From Dehalococcoidia bacterium (GTDB taxonomy: Bacteria; Chloroflexota; Dehalococcoidia; GIF9; AB-539-J10): a stretch of DNA of 26,575 nt. The DNA lies in NCBI GenBank assembly GCA_004376695.1, contig SOJB01000036.1, positions 1 through 26,575 on the forward strand, written 5' to 3'. Positions 8,905-16,601 of the stretch are shown here, in pieces. The position numbers were made by a program, and so were the translations under genes. The notes beneath the pieces are model-generated. The model was not told the DNA's origin and ran no database searches. It was given only the letters and a program-made list of their open reading frames with translations. Numbering within the stretch: position 1 is the first letter of the stretch; the number at the start of each line of letters is the position of its first letter.

Positions 8905-9492
8905 TTACGGAGATTCGAAGAGTTTCCTGCTTATCTCCGGCAATAGCCTTGGCAGGAGCATCTCGAGCCTTGTTTCGTAAGTATTATCTATCCTGAGCTT
9001 TCCCTCGACGTCCTCAGCTATGACTCCACCGAGGCAATTCGATTCCCTGACCTCCACTATCCTGTCAGACAAGTCCTTGTGTGCTTCAAGGAGTTTCCTT
9101 ACAGTGCCTACGTCTTTAGGTGAAACGTAGAGTCTGCCTTTGGCGGCAGCGAGTCCCTCCGTGGCTTCTCTGACCAAGTTTAGAATATGGCTCTCATCGC
9201 TTGAAACTTGGGACAATTCCCTGCGGGCCCTGTCAACTATCTCAGCGATTATGTCAGCTTTCGTACTCGATAGCTTCTGACGCGCCTTGATGGATGCTTG
9301 AGCCAGGGTTCTGGCAGCCTCCGCTTCCACCTCTGTTAGTATTCTGCCTCTCTCTTCCGCGAACCTAGCTTCCCGTTGTCTTCTGGCCCTCTCTATCTCC
9401 TCCTGTGCCTTCTCCTTAGCCTCACGTGTTATGTCTTCGGCCTCCATCCGGACCTTGGAGATGATGGCGTCCTTGATCTTATCCATTCCCAT
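8905..9492 (-). CDS. atpE: V/A-type ATP synthase subunit E
   Basis: Peripheral-stalk subunit that pairs with H/G to hold the head against rotation. 195 residues: the first half (about 1-80) is a long charged coiled coil rich in Glu, Arg and Ala, and the second half is a globular domain with YVSPKDVGTVRKLLEAH and ESNCLGGVIAEDVEGKLRIDN-like sequence that caps the head. The ATG at 9492 has AGGTG about 5 nt upstream. A second ATG two codons later is possible. It follows K by 9 nt. Confidence 0.93.
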   Translation of the reverse strand: MGMDKIKDAIISKVRMEAEDITREAKEKAQEEIERARRQREARFAEERGRILTEVEAEAARTLAQASIKARQKLSSTKADIIAEIVDRARRELSQVSSDESHILNLVREATEGLAAAKGRLYVSPKDVGTVRKLLEAHKDLSDRIVEVRESNCLGGVIAEDVEGKLRIDNTYETRLEMLLPRLLPEISRKLFESP

Positions 9493-9501
9493 AAAACACC
9501 T

Positions 9502-9969
9502 CTACATAAGGCCGAGCAGGGTGAACGCCATTATCGTGAACACCAGGGCAAGAACAGCTATCAGCTCGACAAATACTGCCAGCATCATAGAGCTGGTCAG
9601 GATTTTCCCTCCGGTCTTGGGTAACATTGCGATACCTGAGGCACAAACCATACCTTGATATACTGCCGAGAAACCAAAGGCAAAAGCGGCTATGAGGCTG
9701 ACAGCAAGAGCAACAAGACCGGCGCTGCCCTCGGCAGGCATATTGGGAAGTACGCCTGTTATTATTAGTATGAGCACTATTAGCCCGTAAAAGGACTGTG
9801 TCATTGGCAATGATGCCAGTATTAACACATTCCTGAACTGCCGGGGATCCTCGGATAATGTAGCCAACCCACCTGATGCAGCGGTGGCAATACCTATAGC
9901 TGAACCGACTAGACCGGCAATCAACGCTACTGCACCGCCGATACTAGCTAACGCGCTTGGATCTATCAT
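9502..9969 (-). CDS. atpK: V/A-type ATP synthase subunit K (c-ring proteolipid)
   Basis: Membrane rotor ring subunit, 155 residues with four hydrophobic helices formed by two fused hairpins, like Enterococcus hirae NtpK rather than single-hairpin proteolipids. Only the second hairpin has the ion-binding carboxylate, E135. The Na+ ligands known from NtpK (Leu61, Thr64, Gln65, Gln110, Glu139) all have counterparts by motif alignment: L54, T57 and Q58 in LPMTQ, Q105 in VYQG, E135 in FVEL. Sodium specificity is therefore inferred. AGGAGGT lies 9 nt before the ATG. Confidence 0.96.
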   Translation of the reverse strand: MIDPSALASIGGAVALIAGLVGSAIGIATAASGGLATLSEDPRQFRNVLILASLPMTQSFYGLIVLILIITGVLPNMPAEGSAGLVALAVSLIAAFAFGFSAVYQGMVCASGIAMLPKTGGKILTSSMMLAVFVELIAVLALVFTIMAFTLLGLM

Positions 9970-9996
9970 CTCTTTATACCTCCTGTTTTAAGCCTT

Positions 9997-11973
9997 TCAT
10001 CTGACAAATACGGGTCGCGTCTTCAACCGGAATGGACTATACTCCTCACCACCGCCTTCGTAAAACTTGGATAGGAACTCGACGAAACACAGTCTCAGGG
10101 AGTGCACGAAGCAACCGATACCGCTCAGAGCCAGGTTGATAAGATGCCCGAAGATCAGGACTACAACCGCTATGATGGCCCCAATGATGACTCCGACCGC
10201 GCCCGGTATCATCCCGGAGAACAATTGTGCCAGCATGTTGAAGCTCGATGCAAGGTAGAATGTGGCTAGTCCGACTCCGGCCAGCCTGGCATATGACATC
10301 ACGTCGCCGAGTAGACCAGTCAGGTCAAAGATCCAGAAGACAGCGCCCAGACGGCCCTGCTGCATGAAAGAGGACACTATAATGGCTACCACACTGGCAG
10401 CTACAACATACATGAAGATGTCGTACATGCCTGGAGGCACCGGCAAGGATATCTTAAACAACCACCTTAGGATTATGGGGATACCGCAGAGCTGGAGTGC
10501 AAAGAGTGCAACCTTGTTGATCACTACACCCTTGTCCTTTTTCCTGACCCCGACGATCAGCGCCATAAAATGAGCCGTGTTCACATGAACAAGGCCCAGC
10601 CCAATGGAAAGGATTATGAAAGAAATCGGATCGCTGAGCATATTTCTAAGAGGCTCCAAGAGGGCCGCGCTGTCAACTCCAAAGAACGAGTATATGTCTC
10701 CGAGGTAATTCCCGGTCAGGAAGCCGAGTACCAGAGCTACTGCGCCGCTGATATAGAGTACTCTCTGGAACAGCCTGTAACCTTCAGAATAGGGGTCCTC
10801 AACGAATTTACGTATTAAGAACCTCGTGGCCAGCAGGATGCCAATAGCATAGGCAACGTCACAGAGCATGAGACCGAAGAAAAACGCAAATGAATAGGCT
10901 GTTATCGGCGTGGGATCCCATTCTCTGTACTTCGGTGTACCGAACATGTTAACAATGACCTCGAACGGCTTAAGCGCAGCCATATTCTTCATCCTGGTGG
11001 GTGGCTCTTCAGCTTGCTCTGGCTTCCTCGTGTCGATGAACACAAGACCTACGTTCTCCTTGAGCGTGGAGATTGTGGATTCAACATCACTCTCCGGAAT
11101 CCACCCCTCGATCAAGGTGACATACTTCGCCTCACAGGCCTTTTCTAGAACTGCTAGTCTCTCAGCTTCTGCTGACAGCGCCTCCCTGAAAAGGACGAGC
11201 TTTTGCAGGTTCTCTCTGGTCTTGCTTTCAATCTCGCCGTAAAGCTTCGCTATTTCTTCTTCAAAGCTACGGACCTTGGTGGCGGCCACCTCAACGAATT
11301 GTCGCACAGTTAGGCCTTCCTTCGGTATCTGGAGAGTTCTGCCACCGCCGCTCCTGACGGCAGATTCTATAATCTCCTTGTCTTCAACCCTGGCAATTAC
11401 GTAGAATGCGGCTTCATTTTCTAGCGCAACAGCAATGCTCTCAAGCAGGTGGTCCTTCACGGTAAGGTACAGATTGTGATATGCCTCATTTGGAAGAAGG
11501 AAAACCCGGGAGAAAAGATAGGCTCCCGAAAAATCCAGATCGGACAATCTGATGTCAGCCTGCTGTCCCAGAGAGCCAAGATACTTGCTTAGTTCTCTTA
11601 GCTCCTTAACGTCCTCCTCGAGTTTGGCAGCTCTTCGATGTATGTTACTGAGCTTGGTGCATAATGATCTTATCTCGCTGTCAATCTCGTCCAGGGGCCT
11701 GGTGTATATGACCTCAACACCCTCTCCCAAGGACACAATCTCTCCCTTCGGTATGTAAGCCAGCACATTGTCAATGTCTGTTAGTAGCCCGGTGATTTCC
11801 TTTCTTTCATGTTCGAGAGCTTCTCTGCCCACAGGCCTCAGCTCTTCGCTTTGCTTAACATGCAGCACGCCGGCTGTGTGCAGAGTCTTGAGGGCCTTTG
11901 TGGAGTGATCTTTGGTAGTCAGAATCCTGACTTTGGTCATAGGGTCGGGTGTATTGACGACTAGAGGTATCAT
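9997..11973 (-). CDS. atpI: V/A-type ATP synthase subunit I (a-subunit)
   Basis: Membrane stator that supplies the ion half-channels and anchors the peripheral stalks, 658 residues. Roughly 1-350 is a soluble, partly coiled-coil arm ending in the family motif PPTRMKN (325-331) and EWDPTPI. About 360-620 contains several membrane helices. The conserved HSLRLCFVEFLSKFYEGGG segment near the C-terminus carries the arginine expected to face the ring carboxylate. The ATG at 11973 begins 1 nt after the H gene stop. An internal ATG at 11940 (MTKVRILTT) is an alternative start, and neither has a strong ribosome site. Confidence 0.95.
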   Translation of the reverse strand: MIPLVVNTPDPMTKVRILTTKDHSTKALKTLHTAGVLHVKQSEELRPVGREALEHERKEITGLLTDIDNVLAYIPKGEIVSLGEGVEVIYTRPLDEIDSEIRSLCTKLSNIHRRAAKLEEDVKELRELSKYLGSLGQQADIRLSDLDFSGAYLFSRVFLLPNEAYHNLYLTVKDHLLESIAVALENEAAFYVIARVEDKEIIESAVRSGGGRTLQIPKEGLTVRQFVEVAATKVRSFEEEIAKLYGEIESKTRENLQKLVLFREALSAEAERLAVLEKACEAKYVTLIEGWIPESDVESTISTLKENVGLVFIDTRKPEQAEEPPTRMKNMAALKPFEVIVNMFGTPKYREWDPTPITAYSFAFFFGLMLCDVAYAIGILLATRFLIRKFVEDPYSEGYRLFQRVLYISGAVALVLGFLTGNYLGDIYSFFGVDSAALLEPLRNMLSDPISFIILSIGLGLVHVNTAHFMALIVGVRKKDKGVVINKVALFALQLCGIPIILRWLFKISLPVPPGMYDIFMYVVAASVVAIIVSSFMQQGRLGAVFWIFDLTGLLGDVMSYARLAGVGLATFYLASSFNMLAQLFSGMIPGAVGVIIGAIIAVVVLIFGHLINLALSGIGCFVHSLRLCFVEFLSKFYEGGGEEYSPFRLKTRPVFVR

Positions 11974-11974
11974 G

Positions 11975-12286
11975 CTAGCTTCTGCCCGCGATAATACTTA
12001 CGATGAGCTCCATGATCTCTCTCGCTTTCTTCTCGGCATTGATGCGGATTTCAGCAGCTCTCTTCTCAGAGTCCTCGGTTCTCTTATCGGCTTCGGCTCT
12101 AGCCTCATTCACGATCTTAACACATTCAGTTTTTACCTCATTCAAGGGCAACTGAGAGGAGAATATGTTCCTAGCTTCTTCCCTGGCTTCGAGGATAATC
12201 TCCCTGGCTCTGTGCCTCGCCTCTTCCAGTATCTTTTCGGATTCGACCTCGATCGCTTCTACGCTGCTGGTGATCTCTTCAGGCAT
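11975..12286 (-). CDS. atpH: V/A-type ATP synthase subunit H/G (peripheral stalk)
   Basis: A 103-residue, almost fully helical protein with heptad-like charged repeats (ILEEARHRAREIILEAREE; AEIRINAEKKAREIMELI). It fits the peripheral-stalk partner of subunit E, called H in archaea and G or F in bacteria. It is the first gene of the operon, with AGGAG about 9 nt before the ATG. The order H-I-K-E-C-F-A-B-D is the standard one for bacterial and archaeal A/V-ATPase operons. Confidence 0.88.
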   Translation of the reverse strand: MPEEITSSVEAIEVESEKILEEARHRAREIILEAREEARNIFSSQLPLNEVKTECVKIVNEARAEADKRTEDSEKRAAEIRINAEKKAREIMELIVSIIAGRS

Positions 12287-12304
12287 AACACATCTCCTCA
12301 GTGG

Positions 12305-12370
12305 TTCGCCCGGCCGCTACCAGAACAACATTTGCACATAATCTGTGTTTGCAGTGGAGCGGGCAAACAC
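12305..12370 (-). promoter_or_regulatory. Structured leader of the ATPase operon with two competing stems
   Basis: On the minus strand the leader of about 107 nt contains GTGTTTGC (12370-12363) and GCAAACAC (12352-12345), a perfect 8-bp hairpin with a 10-nt loop. The segment TTTGCCC (12367-12361), shared with the first arm, can instead pair with GGGCGAA (12311-12305) just upstream of the ribosome site, with one G-U pair. The two pairings exclude each other. Control by this is inference. Confidence 0.35.
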
Positions 12371-12399
12371 TCTAGCCACCGATCACTGACTAGGTTGCG

Positions 12400-12428
12400 A
12401 TTATAGCAGAGCAGTTCGTTTCTGGCAA
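12400..12428 (-). promoter_or_regulatory. Strong extended -10 promoter of the ATPase operon
   Basis: On the minus strand -35 TTGCCA (12428-12423) and a perfect -10 TATAAT (12405-12400) are 17 nt apart, with TGC directly before the -10 box (extended -10). This is 11/12 of consensus. The predicted start near 12393 gives a leader of about 107 nt before atpH. Confidence 0.75.
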
Positions 12429-12480
12429 TTGGCAGTCATGGTGGGAATCCACCGTCTTCGTACAGCAGCAGCCATGGAGT

Positions 12481-12508
12481 TTGTCATCAAGGCCAAATAC
12501 TCTATAAT
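12481..12508 (+). promoter_or_regulatory. Promoter of the endonuclease V gene, leaderless geometry
   Basis: TTGTCA (12481-12486), a 16-nt spacer and a perfect TATAAT (12503-12508) lie inside the upstream part of the open frame. The ATG at 12516 begins 8 nt after the last base of the -10 box, where transcription itself should begin. This also argues against the upstream TTG and ATG starts at 12429-12507. Confidence 0.65.
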
Positions 12509-12515
12509 GCAGGAT

Positions 12516-13223
12516 ATGAGGGTCAACAAACTGCACGAGTGGGATGTGGGCGTTGCACAGGCGAAGGAAATGCAATTGAGCCTGGCAAGAGATGTGGTAA
12601 CCGAAAACGCAGTCATCAACCCGCGCCTTGTTGCCGGTATCGACATATCATCACCTGACGCCAGGGGCTTAGCGAGAGGAGCAGTGGTGGTTCTCTGCCA
12701 TCCTGAGTTCAAGATAGTCGAGGTACAGATAGCTGAGGAAAGGATTTCGTTTCCCTATGTTCCTGGCCTGCTGTCCTTTCGAGAGAGTCCTCTGATCCTG
12801 GCGGCCTGCGAGAAACTGAGCAATGCTCCCGACCTTGTTCTTGTTGATGGTCAAGGGATTGCCCATCCGAGGAGGTTTGGGCTTGCCTCACATTTGGGAC
12901 TCCTTCTCGATCTGCCTACTATCGGCTGTGCCAAGTCTATCCTTTGTGGCCGGCATCAGCCTCTAGGAGAAGAGCCTGGCTCTCATGCTGAACTACTTGA
13001 CAATGGGGAGCTCGTTGGAGCAGCGTTAAGGACTAAATCTGGAGTGAAACCGATATATATCTCTATTGGTCACAAAATCGATCTGGCATCGGCCTTACAA
13101 TGGGTGATAGAATGCTGCCGTGGTCATAGGCTTCCTGAACCTACGCGCCTCGCTCACCTCGCTGCCGGGGGCAGCAGCCTCGTTGAGCCAGACTACCGCG
13201 GCAGGGGAGTTAGAGCACGGTGA
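12516..13223 (+). CDS. nfi: Endonuclease V (deoxyinosine 3'-endonuclease)
   Basis: Repair nuclease that nicks DNA (or RNA) one base 3' of inosine. With the ATG at 12516 it has 235 residues, close to the usual 220-230, and its active-site numbering matches the Thermotoga enzyme within one residue. Catalytic Asp D43 is in VAGIDIS, the wedge block PYVPGLLSFRE covers Y81 and E90, and D111 is in LVLVDGQGIAHPRR. The open frame extends upstream to a TTG at 12429, but that extension covers the promoter and resembles no nfi N-terminus. It is divergent from the ATPase operon. Confidence 0.93.
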   Translation: MRVNKLHEWDVGVAQAKEMQLSLARDVVTENAVINPRLVAGIDISSPDARGLARGAVVVLCHPEFKIVEVQIAEERISFPYVPGLLSFRESPLILAACEKLSNAPDLVLVDGQGIAHPRRFGLASHLGLLLDLPTIGCAKSILCGRHQPLGEEPGSHAELLDNGELVGAALRTKSGVKPIYISIGHKIDLASALQWVIECCRGHRLPEPTRLAHLAAGGSSLVEPDYRGRGVRAR

Positions 13224-13284
13224 TAGGCAGGAATGGTGGTGAGGTTCTTCCGGTTGACCACACCGACCGAATAGAAGGAGCTAT

Positions 13285-14383
13285 ATGCAGGAAGAGAAAC
13301 AGAATCTAGAAGCCTTGCTTCGCCGAATCTCAGACGTCATGGTGCATCTTTGACATCGCCGGCAAAGAAGGTGAAATCGCCAGGATAGAGGGGGAGTCAG
13401 CTCAACCGGATTTCTGGGCAGACCCGGCCAGAGCCAAGGCCATTATGCGCCAGCTTGCGGTCAAGAAGAACCTGGTCGACGTCTGGCGTGAGCTGGAGAA
13501 GAAAGCCGGCGACCTTCAGGACATGATTGTTCTGGCTATGGGAGAGGATGACTCCTCTCTTAAGGAAGAGCTACAGATGGAACTGCGGAAGCTAAGCTCT
13601 CAATTCGAGCGGTTGGAGAGTCAGCAGCTCTTTGTTGGCGATTATGACCCTCGCAATGCCATGCTTGCCGTTCATGCCGGTGCTGGCGGGACGGAGTCTC
13701 AGGACTGGGCCGACATGTTGCTCCGGATGTACTTGAGGTGGGCCGAGCGGCACGGTTATGGAACTGACGTGCTGGATGTCTCCCCTGGCGAAGAGGCTGG
13801 CATCAAGAGTGCTATGGTGGAGATCAAGGGAAGTTATGTCTACGGCTATCTGAAAGGTGAACACGGGGTACACAGGTTGGTACGGCTTTCCCCTTTCGAT
13901 TCTGACCATGCCCGCCATACGTCTTTTGTCCTGGTGGAAGTCCTCCCTGAGGCTGAAGAGGCGGTGGATATCAAAATCGACCCGGAAGACTTGAAGGTGG
14001 ATACATTCAGGGCCAGCGGTCCCGGTGGGCAACATATGCAGAAGACAAGCAGCGCCGTCAGGATAACTCACGTACCAACAGGACTGGTAGCTACCTGTCA
14101 GGGGCAGAGGTCGCAGCACCAGAATAAGGAAGCGGCTCTGAAGATTCTGTATTCGCGTCTTCTCGAGCTTGACCATAAGAAGAAGAAGGAGGAGACAGCC
14201 AAGATCAAAGGCGAGCGTATCGTGGCAGGCTGGGGGAATCAGATTCGAAGCTACGTTCTTCACCCGTATAAAATGGTGAAGGACCTCCGTACCGACCATG
14301 AAGTTCATGATCCTGAAGCTGTATTGGATGGCGACCTGGATGGATTTATCACTGCTTATTTACGGTGTCAAATAGGGAAATGA
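13285..14383 (+). CDS. prfB: Peptide chain release factor 2 (programmed +1 frameshift)
   Basis: Terminates translation at UGA and UAA. The gene is read as 13285-13350 then 13352-14383: 22 codons up to CTT, an in-frame TGA at 13351-13353, then the +1 frame beginning GAC ATC GCC GGC. The joined protein is 365 residues, the standard RF2 length. The anticodon-like SPF motif is at 202-204 and the peptidyl-hydrolysis GGQ at 247-249 in SGPGGQHMQ. AAGGAG lies 4 nt before the ATG. A start at 13445 would lose the N-terminal domain. The stop overlaps the next gene as ATGA. Confidence 0.97.
13342..13354 (+). promoter_or_regulatory. RF2 autoregulatory +1 frameshift site
   Basis: The slip sequence CTT TGA C (13348-13354) is identical to the classical RF2 site. 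When RF2 is scarce, slow reading of TGA lets the ribosome shift +1, raising RF2 synthesis. The upstream stimulatory ribosome-binding-like element AGGGGG of Escherichia coli is replaced here by ATGGTG, which pairs less well with 16S rRNA. Confidence 0.92.
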
Positions 14384-15759
14384 TCGGGCGCATCGTCTTA
14401 GTAGTTTTGACGTTGCTGCTGCTGTCAGCTCCTTCGTTCGTTGGGGGACAGAGTAGCATTTCGAATAGCGATATTGGGTGTCATTCTGAGGGAGCAGCGC
14501 GACCGAAGAATCTGGCTCAGGGCGAGCTCCGCGAAGAATCGAGAGACCCTTCGCTCCCGCTCAGGATGACGGCTCAGCAAACCGAGAATGCGATTGCCAT
14601 CATAGCGAGCGGTGTGGAAGTGGATTTTCCTGCCCAGGCTGTGTTCACCCTTGAAGCTGAGAGCAGGAGCGATATCATTGATGTCCGTCTCCGCTACCGG
14701 GTTGACAAGATGAAGTATGCAGAAGTTGTCAGTGAGGGTTGGGCTAGTTTTTCGCCAGCAACCAGGATAGAGGCTGAATGGGTATGGGATATGCGGAACG
14801 CAAGCTTACCCCCCGGTGCCGAGGTCACCTATTGGTGGACGATTGAGGACACTGACGGGAACACATTTGAGACCTCTCCCGAGGTAATGTGTTTCAATGA
14901 CGCTCGCTATCTGTGGCAGAGCTTGACCAGTAGCGGCTTTCTGGCAGAATGGCAGACCTATCAAGGCGACGCCCTGACCATTTTCTGGTACGAAGGCGAT
15001 GATTCCTTCGCTCGAGAACTGATGGATACCTGCGAGGAAGGGCTCGTTAGATTGACTGAGGATATCGGCACTTACCCGGAAAGGCCGATAAGGATGTATA
15101 TCTATGCCTCCACCGAGGATTTGCGGGGAGCTATGATCTTTCCTCAAGAATGGACTGGCGGCGTTGCCTACACCGAGTTCAGCATAATCGCTATCGGGAT
15201 TCCGCCGGCGAGACTTAGTTGGGGCAAGAGAGCCCTGATTCACGAGTTAACACATCTTGTTGTTCACCAGGCAACTTTCGGCCCCTACGGGCGCCTTCCT
15301 ACCTGGCTTGATGAAGGGCTGGCCATGCACAATGAAGGCGAGCTTGAGCCTCACCTTGGCTCTCGCCTGGAAAAGGCTATCTCGGATGATGAACTCATTT
15401 CTGTGCGCAGCCTGTGCAGCCCTTTTTCCGCCGAGCCCGATCAAGCTTACCTTTCTTATGCTCAGAGCTACAGCCTTGTGGAGTATCTCCTCGATAATCA
15501 TGGCAAGACCAGGATGCTCGATTTGCTGAGTATTCTGAAGCAGGGCAGCACCTATGATGATGCTTTGACCGATGTCTATGGTTTTGACATGGACGGTCTT
15601 GATGCTAACTGGCGGGCAACGCTGTCAGGCCCAGCAGTTCCGGGTTGGCCGACATGGTTACAACCCGCCGTGATTACTGTGTTAGGAGCGTTGGCTACAG
15701 GACTCGCTGTACGGTATGTTCTGAGAAAGCGGACCTGCCGAAGGTCATCGGCGAAATAG
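14380..15759 (+). CDS. Secreted/membrane-anchored gluzincin metallopeptidase (peptidase MA-like)
   Basis: Predicted zinc peptidase acting outside the membrane. 459 residues from the ATG at 14380, which overlaps the prfB stop in ATGA. A GTG at 14365 would add five residues. An N-terminal hydrophobic signal (IGRIVLVVLTLLLLSAP) is followed by an unusual stretch of about 30 residues encoded by a palindromic repeat. A beta-rich region comes next, then the zinc site HELTH with downstream WLDEGLA (third ligand Glu), as in gluzincins of the peptidase-MA type. A single C-terminal membrane helix and a basic tail follow. The substrate is unknown. Confidence 0.88.
   Translation: MIGRIVLVVLTLLLLSAPSFVGGQSSISNSDIGCHSEGAARPKNLAQGELREESRDPSLPLRMTAQQTENAIAIIASGVEVDFPAQAVFTLEAESRSDIIDVRLRYRVDKMKYAEVVSEGWASFSPATRIEAEWVWDMRNASLPPGAEVTYWWTIEDTDGNTFETSPEVMCFNDARYLWQSLTSSGFLAEWQTYQGDALTIFWYEGDDSFARELMDTCEEGLVRLTEDIGTYPERPIRMYIYASTEDLRGAMIFPQEWTGGVAYTEFSIIAIGIPPARLSWGKRALIHELTHLVVHQATFGPYGRLPTWLDEGLAMHNEGELEPHLGSRLEKAISDDELISVRSLCSPFSAEPDQAYLSYAQSYSLVEYLLDNHGKTRMLDLLSILKQGSTYDDALTDVYGFDMDGLDANWRATLSGPAVPGWPTWLQPAVITVLGALATGLAVRYVLRKRTCRRSSAK
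14480..14570 (+). repeat. 91-bp palindromic repeat inserted within the peptidase gene
   Basis: The left arm GTCATTCTGAG (14480-14490) and right arm CTCAGGATGAC (14560-14570) are inverted at 10 of 11 positions. Both halves contain GAAGAATC-type inner sequences. It is translated in frame as CHSEGAARPKNL...SRDPSLPLRMT, directly after the signal peptide. The family also occurs at 26341-26531. Confidence 0.85.
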
Positions 15760-15776
15760 GCCGAAGAAGATAGACT

Positions 15777-16466
15777 ATGAAGGACTCTTTTACCGTTCGC
15801 GATTTGCCGCCTAGCGAACGTCCCAGGGAGAGGCTACTGAAGCTGGGCAGCGAAGCTCTCTCTGCCCAGGAGATCCTGGCTCTAATTCTGGGGCGAGGGA
15901 GCAGAGGTGAGTCAGTCGTGGTGACCAGCCAGAAGCTTGTGAGCCGGTTTGGCAGTCTCAAAGGCGTGGCCAATGCCTCTGTGGAGGAGTTAAGAGAGAT
16001 AAACGGGATTGGTTTGGCTAAGGCAACTCAAATCAAGGCTGCCCTTGAGTTGAGTAAGAGGCTGGAAGCCGATGCCGATGAGAAGGCCAGGGCGCTGATC
16101 AAGTCTCCTGAGGGTGTGGTCGGTGTAGTAAGGAGCAAACTGAAAGGCAAGAAGAAGGAGCACTTCCTGGTGCTTTGTTTGGACACGCGAAACAGGCTGA
16201 TAAGTTGCAGGCCGGTTTCCATAGGCAGTCTGGATACGAGTGTTGTCCATCCCCGCGAGGTGTTCAAGGAAGCTGTTTCCTCCTCCGCCGCTTCGGTGAT
16301 CTTCGTGCACAATCATCCCTCTGGCGACCCGGAGCCATCAGAAGAGGATGTTGAGCTAACCAGGAGGCTGGTGAAGGCCGGTGAAATAATAGGCATCGAG
16401 GTCCTTGACCACATCATCGTCTGCGATACGAGTTTTCTGAGCCTGAAAGCCAGGAATCTGCTCTGA
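15777..16466 (+). CDS. radC: RadC family JAB/MPN-domain protein
   Basis: 229 residues. The N-terminal domain carries a helix-hairpin-helix (LREINGIGLAKATQIK), and the C-terminal JAB1/MPN metal site is HNHPSGDPEPSEED, with conserved His, His, Ser and Asp. The name comes from an old repair phenotype that has been disputed, and the biochemical role is uncertain. It starts 17 nt after the peptidase, probably in the same transcript as prfB. Confidence 0.96.
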   Translation: MKDSFTVRDLPPSERPRERLLKLGSEALSAQEILALILGRGSRGESVVVTSQKLVSRFGSLKGVANASVEELREINGIGLAKATQIKAALELSKRLEADADEKARALIKSPEGVVGVVRSKLKGKKKEHFLVLCLDTRNRLISCRPVSIGSLDTSVVHPREVFKEAVSSSAASVIFVHNHPSGDPEPSEEDVELTRRLVKAGEIIGIEVLDHIIVCDTSFLSLKARNLL

Positions 16467-16500
16467 GTTCAAGTGCAAATGAGTGCTCTTCAAGTGCGTA

Positions 16501-16531
16501 TTGCGCCGTGTCTCCGTTCATGGGATATACT
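16501..16531 (+). promoter_or_regulatory. Candidate promoter before the DUF362 gene
   Basis: TTGCGC (16501-16506) and TATACT (16526-16531) are separated by 19 nt, or by 17 nt if GATATA is taken as the -10 box. A start near 16538 would include the short upstream ORF in the mRNA. Confidence 0.35.
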
Positions 16532-16549
16532 ATCGGGGAGGCGAGTATT

Positions 16550-16576
16550 ATGAAGGCGAGTGAAGGGAGCGAGTGA
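16550..16576 (+). CDS. Eight-codon upstream ORF MKASEGSE
   Basis: ATG to TGA in nine codons, with GGGGAGG 8 nt upstream. It stops 1 nt before the ATG of the DUF362 gene (TGAcATG), so a terminating ribosome could reinitiate there. Its sequence nearly repeats the first eight residues of that protein, MKASQGSE, in a different frame register. It may be a translational-coupling leader or just the product of a duplication. Confidence 0.45.
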   Translation: MKASEGSE

Positions 16577-16601
16577 CATGAAGGCCAGCCAAGGGAGCGA
16601 G
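16550..16601 (+). repeat. Tandem duplication of the DUF362 start region
   Basis: Bases 16550-16573 and 16578-16601 match at 21 of 24 positions, offset by 28 bp. Each copy has an ATG followed by AAGGGAGCGAG. The second copy's ribosome site (GGGAG, 8 nt before its ATG) is supplied by the first copy. Confidence 0.8.

Noticed and set aside
3195..12286. Gene order of the ATPase operon taken as proof of transfer from archaea
   Set aside because: The same H-I-K-E-C-F-A-B-D order is common in bacteria such as Enterococcus and Thermus, so order alone says little.
12429..12515. Upstream TTG/ATG starts of endonuclease V
   Set aside because: They lie before or within the promoter and lengthen the protein beyond the family norm.
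13592..14308. Long minus-strand frame of 238 codons within prfB
   Set aside because: Antisense shadow of a clearly coding gene; no ribosome site or family features.
13445..14383. prfB starting at an internal ATG as a 312-residue protein
   Set aside because: The N-terminal domain is encoded upstream through the +1 frameshift site CTT TGA C.
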